Assembly (NCBI GenBank): GCA_037953625.1
Contig: CM075649.1
Coordinates: 99,205,290 to 99,269,289, forward strand
DNA from: Crotalaria pallida
Lineage: Eukaryota > Streptophyta > Magnoliopsida > Fabales > Fabaceae
Length of the DNA stretch: 64,000 bases
Direction: 5' to 3'
Shown here: positions 56,965 through 64,000 of the stretch, one piece after another
Layout: the number at the start of each line of letters is the position of its first letter
Position numbering within the stretch: position 1 is the first letter of the stretch
The notes under the pieces: generated by a model
What the model was told of the DNA's origin: nothing
What the model saw: only the letters and a program-made list of their open reading frames with translations
Databases searched by the model: none
Position numbers and translations under genes: made by a program

Positions 56965-58684
56965 TGTTAGATCACACGAGGAGATTGTTAGATCCGGTGT
57001 GAAGGTTTTGATAATGACAAAAGGTTTTGCATAAGCTACAAATGTTTTGATCAAGCTCAAGTATGAAGAAGTTCATCAATCAACAACAAACAACAAATGA
57101 TGAAGAGAGAGCAAGCTCATGAAGACTTAATTTGTGTGTCATTGTAATATTTTTAGTTTGAGTCTTTTATTTTGATGAGTTTGGGTAGAGTCTTTTAGAG
57201 GGTAGTGAATCTCTATCAAGGTCATAATTATATCATAATTTGAGTTTTCACTTAACCTAAAATCAATAGGTGGCTTAAAGGTTTGAAAGGAAAGGTTTAG
57301 TTTTGAGAAAACAAGTTTTTAAGTGAATTTAGCAGTGGTTAATCGATTAAGGGTTTGGTTAATCGATTAACGTACACATCTTACAGTGGTTAATCGATTA
57401 AGCCATGTGTTAATCGATTAAGACCTGTAAAACTGGTTTTTAAAATACGTTTTTAACTTCTCAAAATCAGTTTTTAAGTTTCCTAACTTTTGGGCATTCT
57501 ATATAAATCTTTTCCTAACCTTTGTGAATCATTAGAACAAATTAGAACAACTTTCATATCAATTTTACAAAGATAAAGCCACACTATTTCTCTCTCACTT
57601 TCTTAGATCAAAGCTTTCAACTTTTACATTCTTTGATCAAGAATCTTTGAATATCTTATGTTGATATTTTCATAGCTATTGAAAGAGATTCATAGGATTG
57701 TTATTGTTTTCAATTTGGTTGTAATCATTGCAAGGAGGTAAACATTCTACAACACAAGGAAGCCTTGGTGGTTGTTCATCAAGAAAAAGAAGTCTTGGAA
57801 GTCTTGTTGTGTTAACAAGCAATTGGAAGCCTTGGTGTGAGGTATCATCAAGCAATTTGGAAGTCTTTTTGGGTAAACAAGCAAATTGGAAGAATTGTTA
57901 TGGGGATATCAACAAGCAAGGGAAGCGGTTAGATTAGATTCAATAGGGTTGCAAGACAAGTGTGTGATATCTCTTGGAGGCTATCAAGAAGGGAGTCTTG
58001 AGAGGCATTTGCTTGTAATTTGAGAACTCTAATTCCTCATAGTGAAGAATCTCTCTTGGTTGAAGAGGGGACTGGATGTAGCTCTCAAGTGGATGAGAGT
58101 GAACCAGGATAAATCTCTGTGCAGTATCTCTATTCCTTTAACTCTTTACATTCAAGTCATTTCGTATGTTCTTGGTTGAAAACCTAGAAAAGAGTGATTT
58201 TCATAATTGAATGAATTAAGCTTTTAATTGTGCAAATTGATTTGGGAAAATCATTTTCATAACCTAGGTAATCAATAATAATAGTGATTAATTAAGCTTT
58301 ATCATAATTAAGCTTTATCTCTGATCATACGTGTTAATTGATTGATTTTCGTATTCGATTGAAAAGTGATTTTTCAGTTTTAACAGTGATTAATCGATTA
58401 ACTGGATGTGTTAATCGATTAACCAAAAGCAAACTTTCAGGCATTAATCGATTAACTGAAGTATTAATCGATTAACCATTTGAAGACTTTCAGGTGTTAA
58501 TCGATTAGTTGCAGACTTAATCAATTAAGGCCTTAAGTTTTTGTAAAAATCATTCGTTTTAATTGTTTCGATTCGTTTCTTTCGAAAATCTTTCAAGGTT
58601 TCTCTAACACCTATTCAACTCCCCCTTCTAGGTGTTCTCCTAGTGTCTCCTAGTTATTTCAACCACCGATTGTAGGTTCTTAGA
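56965..58684 (+). repeat. Copia F 3' LTR
   Basis: Closely matches the 5' LTR, including the 21-bp offset repeat at its start, TATA box 57500-57506 and both palindrome clusters (57330-57425 and 58387-58530; last copy TTAATCAATTAA). The terminus reads TTAGA instead of TTACA. Confidence 0.88.
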
Positions 58685-58806
58685 AGAAGGTATTTACCTA
58701 AGAAGGATTTTAGATTGGACGGTTGGATCTTGAATTAGTAGACCGAGAAGATGAGAAAACCTTAAAGTTTCCTCATCTCTGTCATGCGCCTCTGCTCTCT
58801 CTCACC
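58685..58806 (-). mobile_element. LTR G, part beyond the copia insertion
   Basis: On the minus strand CAAGATCCAACCGTCC resembles the CAAGATCCGACGGT block common to LTRs A, B and C, which supports continuity with 51574-53538. The true LTR start (GGATGTTACA on the plus strand) is not seen. Confidence 0.45.
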
Positions 58807-60085
58807 TGTAACATCCTAATTTTTATTTCCATTGTTAATTACTAAAGTGTTCTGGATCTTTTTATTGCAAAAGATATAATTATACAGAGATTAACGGGTT
58901 CGTAAGCTTGATGAAATTATGGCCTCGAAGGCGTACAAGTACTACAGGTATCACAAGTAAAGGGACATCACTACTTGCTATTTAACTATGGTAGGATGCG
59001 CCCTTGATAGTGCGTAGGGACACCTTCTGTAGCGGGAATCAGGGCTGGTGCTTATAGAGGCTCGGCAATGATGGTGAGTCTCATCACCAGTGTAGTAGTT
59101 GCAGTGGTGGAGTTTCTTTGAGATGGTAATGAGGGGGAGATGGTGAGCGCTCTTGCTGCTCACTTCACTCTTTCACGTTTCTCACCCTTATCTCTTTTCA
59201 GTGTTCCTTCTCTGAAACTTAGAGAATAGAACCATGTGTTTTGTGTATTGTTTCTGTGTGTCGCCGTTGCATTTTCTTGCCCTTGCTCTGATTGATGGTG
59301 GCACCTTTATATAGTGCTTCTTTTATCCACTGGTCATTGCCCTTTTCTCCTTTATCTGTTGGTCCACGTAGCTTTTCCCTCTTTGTTGCTGCCTTCCTCC
59401 TTTTTTATCAGGTGCCAGTTTGTCCTTTTGCCATTTCAAGCTTTCCATTAATGGCTAGGGAAGGAAGGCATACAAGGCATGTCATTTCCGTCTCTCTCTT
59501 GGGAAGGGTCTAGGTGAGGTGAGAAAAGATTCCCTTCTAGCTTCCTGTGCAAGCTGCACGTGTCATGTGGAGTTGGGTGGCTCTTTGTCTGCTTGTGTGC
59601 TTTCTGAGGGTGGGGTGCGCCTTTGTGTGCAAACGTGTACCCCAGGTACGCCCTTCTCCGTTGCTACTTCTGCTCCGTAGTTCTTTTGATTCAGCCCGTG
59701 TTTTGGCATGCTTAATGGATTTGGGCCTGGCTGTATTTTTGGGCTTCATAATTGGGTTGTCATATTTTTTGGGTATCAACAATAGCCCCCTTTGCAATGA
59801 AAAGGGTAGGAACTTCCCTTTTTGGTGCAAATCCTGGTCTGTCTCTCTTCTCTCTTTTTCTTCTTCTCTTTGTTGCCTTCCACGTGTATACAAGGGAAGA
59901 AGCTTTTGTCCAACAGCTCATAAGGCTTCACTCTTTCCCACGTTCCCCACTTCTTTTCAAACTGCTGCACATGAACCCTTCAGTTACTTCCACTTACCTC
60001 CACTCATTATTTTTCTCCCTCGGTTCTGCTCATATCTCACCGTTCTTCTCTTTTCTTTCTTTCCGGAAATTTGCTCTCTTTTCAC
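58807..60085 (+). other. Region upstream of the PMD gene
   Basis: It starts with TGTAACATCCTAATTTTT, an LTR-like edge of unclear family. A TATA-like TTTATATAG lies at 59306-59314. From 59290 on it is T/C-rich with no conserved frame; the stretch before 60086 may be 5' leader or promoter. Confidence 0.35.
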
Positions 60086-63000
60086 ATGATGACAAGATCT
60101 GCAGCCCCTTCTGGTTCTGGGGAAGAAAGGTCTTCTTCTTCTGATGAGGGAAGTCAAATGCAAAAGGAAGCCACCGAAGAGCACGTTCCTCAATCTCTTT
60201 CGTTCTGCTTCCTGGACGCTCTCCCTCTGCCGCGTTCTGATCCAGTGGAGTCAGGGCATCGCCGTTGGGTGCCTGGGGCGCGCGCTAAGCTCCCTTTCCC
60301 ACAGCCCCCAAAATCCGGCGGCCTCTTCTTGGGCCAGTCATCTAAGGCTCTGGTGGTCCCGGAGAGCGCAACACGCCTATGTTCCAAGCCTTCTTACTCC
60401 AAAGAACATTGCAAATTGGGCCCCTTTCTTCTACGCTATTGCCTTGCTTGCTCGGAGTTCCCCTGGGTTGACCTTCGCTTTCATGTCAGAGTCACTTCTA
60501 CAGGTGGATGGGCAGAATGGGTGGATTATGTTTTCCAACGGGATCCTCCCTTCGTGGAGATTTTGAAACAGGTGGGGATTTTCGACGCTATGAAGGCGTC
60601 CCCTCGTCTGGGTGTGAACAAGAGAGTAGAGAATCTGCACATGCTAGTTCAGCGCTGGTGTTCAGCGACTCATATGTTTCTTACTTCTTGGGGGGAATTT
60701 ACTCCGACTTTAGAGGATGTGGTTGTCTTGCTAAAATTGCCTTCATTCGGAGACAGTGACCTTGATCTCTCCAGTGTGGATGAAAGTATCATCGGGTTGG
60801 ACAAGGAGCTCAAGAATGCTTCTATTGCTAGCACCAAGTATTCCAAGGATTTGCTCCAGCAAAGGCGCACCTCCTATGCTGACGGGTCCTCCTCAAGGAG
60901 GGTGCGGGGTACAGGGAACCTCGTTCCTCAAGACCAAAAAGTGAGTCAAATGTACTCTCTCAAGTATACTTTTGCGAGTTGGGTACGCTACTTCTTTGGT
61001 GACTTCTATGATGACAACTTTTTGAGCGGTCCTGTTACCGATCAGCGCCTCAAGAGAGCCGCCTTCGTCGCCTTTTGGCTTAGAAGATATGTGTTTCTTG
61101 GACCTCCTTGGGAGTCAGTAAGTTCTTCTATTTTCATCTTTGCGTGTATGCTTGCCGAAGGTATTCGTTTGCCTCTTTCTTCACTTTATTTGGGTAGCCT
61201 TTACGCTCGCCTTGACCAGATATCAGAACAGATGAAGAATTCTTTTGGTCGCTTTCCTGTCAATTGCTATGTTGATTTGTCTTTTCTACAATGCTTTTTA
61301 TTTGAACGCTTTCCTTCGTATGGCCCAGTCAGATTTCTTCCTGAAATTGCTTCTGATGCCAATGCTGACGCTTTGGAACCACGTTCGTGGTGCTGGTACT
61401 TGGGGAAGCCAAGGCGTCACCTCGCATAGATCATCGATCACGAGAAAAGCTTTGTTTTCAGGCCTTATCTGGGTGACTTCCTTCTTGGTGGAGAGAAGTT
61501 ACATCCTTTGTATCAGGAGGACGCATTGAGTTTCCAAAATGATCTTGCTGCAAGGACTGAGGGTGTATTTGATTTGTGGAAATTGATCTTAACCGTACGC
61601 TTCCTTCCGGGTTTTGTAACTATGGACAACAAGAGTGCGCATGGCGGGGCTTTTTGGCCTTTGTCTACAGGCCAGATGGCGTCGCCAGGCAGTTCGGGCG
61701 CGACCAGCCCCCTTGCCCTCTTCTCTTGGATTCTGTTGATGTGGAGACTTCCTTCCAGTCCACACTCTTCGGCTCGACGCCTTCTCTTGTTCCAATAGTT
61801 TACATTCCTTCTCTTCATGTCGGCGGGGTTCTGCGTGCTTGGTTGACTTCTCACAGTGACACACTTCAACATTTGCAAAGCTTTGAGAGTACCCCAAGCA
61901 CTGTCACCACTCCTTTGGTCTCCATAGTGCACAACGATCCTTACTATTCTACTTCCATCAAGAGGACTATCAACAAAGGTACGCTCTACTCTTGTCATAT
62001 GCAACTCGCCTCATTTGTTTCTTTTCTCTTGCTTTCGTGCTTTTGTTTACTATCAACGTCTCTGGTTGTATTTCTCTTGTATCTGAAAAGGAACCTCCAG
62101 CACCCCGCAAGTGCAAGGCTCCGACGTCTCCTTCTTCTAGTGCTTCTGCCCCAAAGAAAGGTAACACCAAACTTCCTTCTTCCAGTTCTCCTGCCTCTAA
62201 ATCCCCCTCACAGGCCAAAGGGAGAGCTGCTGCCACTTCTTTGCAAGGCAAAAGCTCCACTCCTGCTCCTTCGCGGTGCTCTAACCGTCTTTGTGCCCAG
62301 GCTGTTCCTTCCACTCCTTCCTCTCCCGCCCTCATAAACATAGATGGGGATGAAGGGACTGCTTCCGGGGCTTCCATTCGGGCCTTCTTCTACTTCTTCT
62401 GACAAAGATGATTCCAACGAGAGCTCTAAGACTTCTATTTCCGAAGGCGATGATGCTCAAAGTAAAGGTTCTCCGAATACTTCCGTTCCGTCTTCCACAC
62501 AGGGTTCGCTTACTCGTTTCCAAACAATTCTCTTTGGCCTCTTGCTTCTTTCTTCTCCTTTTACCTTTTACCCATGGCTCCCCTTTATGTGTTTATTTCC
62601 TTTACTGATTTTATTCCTTTTGATGAGTATGCTGCTCATCGTTTGCTTGACTGCTCCTCTTTTGTAGGTCCATCTAAGGCGGACGGTAAGCCTTCTCCGA
62701 CGCTCTCTTCCTGAGCTTCTCAGAATGCCCAAGCTCCCTCAGGGTCTCCTTCTGTTCCTTCCTTCGCTGCCCAAGAGGCCCCTTCACTTTCTCTCAAGGT
62801 TGCTGCTGCACAAGGGGGGGTCGTGCCCACTGGTTTTGCCACCTACGTACCATTTGGTAAGGTGAGCAGTCCCCTGAATCTGCAGCCGCTTATGACCATT
62901 CCGGCTTCCGACTATCCAATTAATGCGGATCCTTTTCCAGTGGAGGAGAGCAATCCTTCAGTTGATCTAGTGCCTTTCACTCCTGAGGACGCTTCCGCTG

Positions 63001-63910
63001 AGCCCCCGACTTTGGTTAAAGGGAAGGTCGACGTTGCCGATCTCATTGCTGAAGGTGCCATTGATCCTGATGTCGAAGTGGTCAATGGAGATGATGCTGG
63101 CTCTGCTACTCCCAAGGGTGAGGATCATGTGACCGAGGATGTCGTCATGCAAGATGCTGCTCCTACTACCGAAACAGCTGCTGATATTGTTGCTGAAAAG
63201 AGCGCTGCCCCTGCTACAGAACCTCCTGTGGAAGACGAGGGGAGTTCCAGCTCTAACTCCATGGGGACGCCTTCAGGAAAAGGTCCAAAGGAGACTGTTG
63301 TGGAGACTCCTTCTTCATGTAAGTGTTGCTCCCCTTGTATATTTTAATTGGCATCTCCCTTTTTTGTTTCTTATCACTTTTTATGTTCATGTGTTCTGCA
63401 GCCTTCTTGTCTGTTCGTTCTCCTGATGCCGCGGATGAGGCTAACATGGTGCTCATCAATTCCTTCATGGAGGCACATCCCGGATTGCAGCCACCTAGTG
63501 ATTTGCTTCCTCGCATCTTCAAGGAGAGCAGCACACAGACTCTGCTGAAGCTATTCAAGTTCATCTCTTCCTGTAATGTTGACGCCTTAGCATGGGATGA
63601 CAAGGTTTTGTTGCTGGATTGCTTACGTTCCTTGGAGCTCCTTCATTACTCTGGCCGTTGGTTGGACACTGCCATCGCGATGATAGAACGACAACGTCCT
63701 CCCTTTGATATGCGTGCGGTTGAGGAACAGGAGAAGGCCTTGCTGGAAAGGCATGCTTCGGCTACAACCCTTGTGGAGGAGCTTTCTTCTAAATTGGTGA
63801 ACGCCAATTCTAAGTTGTCTGGCATTAACAGTGAACTTGACCAGATCGCCGCCAATAAGGAGGCCTATGAAGATGCCTGCAAATCCGTCGCTTTGAGCAC
63901 CCTTGTTTAG
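60086..63910 (+). pseudogene. Plant mobile domain (PMD, aminotransferase-like) gene, degenerate
   Basis: Start taken at ATGATGACAAG (60086). The first exon encodes a PMD (PF10536-like): FPWVDLRFHVRV, WVDYVFQRDPPFVEIL, NLHMLVQRWCSATHMFLTSWGE, FTPTLEDVVVLLKLP, and later RFLPGF and YGQQECAWRGFLAFVYRP. PMD proteins are plant nuclear factors related to MAIN/MAIL1 and are often carried by mobile elements. A Ser/Pro/Lys-rich middle and a C-terminal coiled-coil (EEQEKALLERHASATTLVEELSS) follow. Predicted introns: 61979-62100, about 62504-62667, 63319-63401. Lesions: TAG at 61429, a frameshift near 61620, a frame change near 62380, TGA at 62712. It ends at TAG 63908-63910. Origin by transposition is possible but not shown. 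Confidence 0.75.
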
Positions 63911-64000
63911 TATATCATGCTTTACTATGTCGCTCTGATGTTATCCCCGTTCCTTTTGAACTTCATTTGGGTTGAATTTCGAATTTATCTTGCTATTTTC
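63911..64000. other. Sequence after the PMD gene
   Basis: Ninety bases, T-rich, no feature seen; probably 3' untranslated. Confidence 0.3.

Larger units (their letters stand above)
53539..58684 (+). mobile_element. Copia element F, gag-only
   Basis: 5' LTR (53539-55256), PBS (55259-55270), broken gag (55327-56332), PPT (56951-56964), 3' LTR (56965-58684). Interior only 1.7 kb; protease, integrase, RT and RNase H are absent. Flanks are AGGAG (53534-53538) and AGAAG (58685-58689), a 4/5 match that may be a mutated target duplication. It sits inside LTR G. Confidence 0.88.

Noticed and set aside
1..64000. tRNA, rRNA or organellar insertions
   Set aside because: I looked for TTCGANNC-type arms and conserved rRNA blocks and saw none; TGGTATCAGAGC matches are retroelement primer sites.

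Overview
The window looks like repeat-rich plant nuclear DNA, probably a eudicot and plausibly a legume. The evidence is layered LTR retrotransposons, a CACTA (En/Spm) transposon with TNP2 and Ulp1 genes, a plant L1-type LINE, a plant mobile domain (PMD) gene with introns, and long AT-rich non-coding stretches. The species cannot be fixed from sequence alone. I found no rRNA, tRNA or CRISPR locus. Almost everything is a mobile element or its relic.

Layout. 1-3499: a broken LINE on the minus strand, split by a solo LTR (1787-3139, 5-bp target duplication ATCCT). 4342-5183: a foldback element with CACC-rich arms. 5346-6810: an LTR-like relic. 6811-16348: a decayed Ty3/gypsy element of Athila/Tat type on the minus strand (gag, protease, RT, RNase H, integrase), with a solo copia LTR nested in its 3' LTR (6887-8575, target duplication GATCC). 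16349-20609: 3' LTR and part of the interior of another minus-strand gypsy-type element. 20610-29163: a young LTR element (element A) whose only intact gene is an AlkB-type dioxygenase. 29164-30014: a chimeric junction. 30013-38842: a non-coding LTR element (element B). 38843-49933: a CACTA transposon. 49934-51573: an LTR fragment and an unidentified ORF. 51574-58806: a minus-strand LTR (family G) split by a copia element (53539-58684) that keeps only gag. 58807-64000: a degenerate plus-strand PMD gene.

Most notable. Element A (LTR, PBS, PPT, LTR) carries a full ALKBH1-like 2OG-Fe(II) dioxygenase reading frame with all catalytic residues and no visible intron, and has no recognisable gag or pol. 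The LTR lineage of elements A, B, C and G also shares an RNA-like architecture: a putative LTR intron whose 5' splice site is complementary to a tract just before the 3' splice site, arrays of short hairpins inside that intron (clear in A, B and G, only traces in C), and a hairpin just after the 3' splice site whose stem changes by compensating substitutions. A and B also share a double hairpin directly after the PBS. A second theme is the 12-bp palindrome TTAATCGATTAA, found in two conserved clusters in the copia LTRs and again in the unrelated LTR C.

How the genes work together: element A and element B look like non-autonomous elements that would need trans-acting gag-pol; the CACTA element carries its own two transposition genes, both broken or intron-rich; the Athila/Tat-like element and the LINE are dead.
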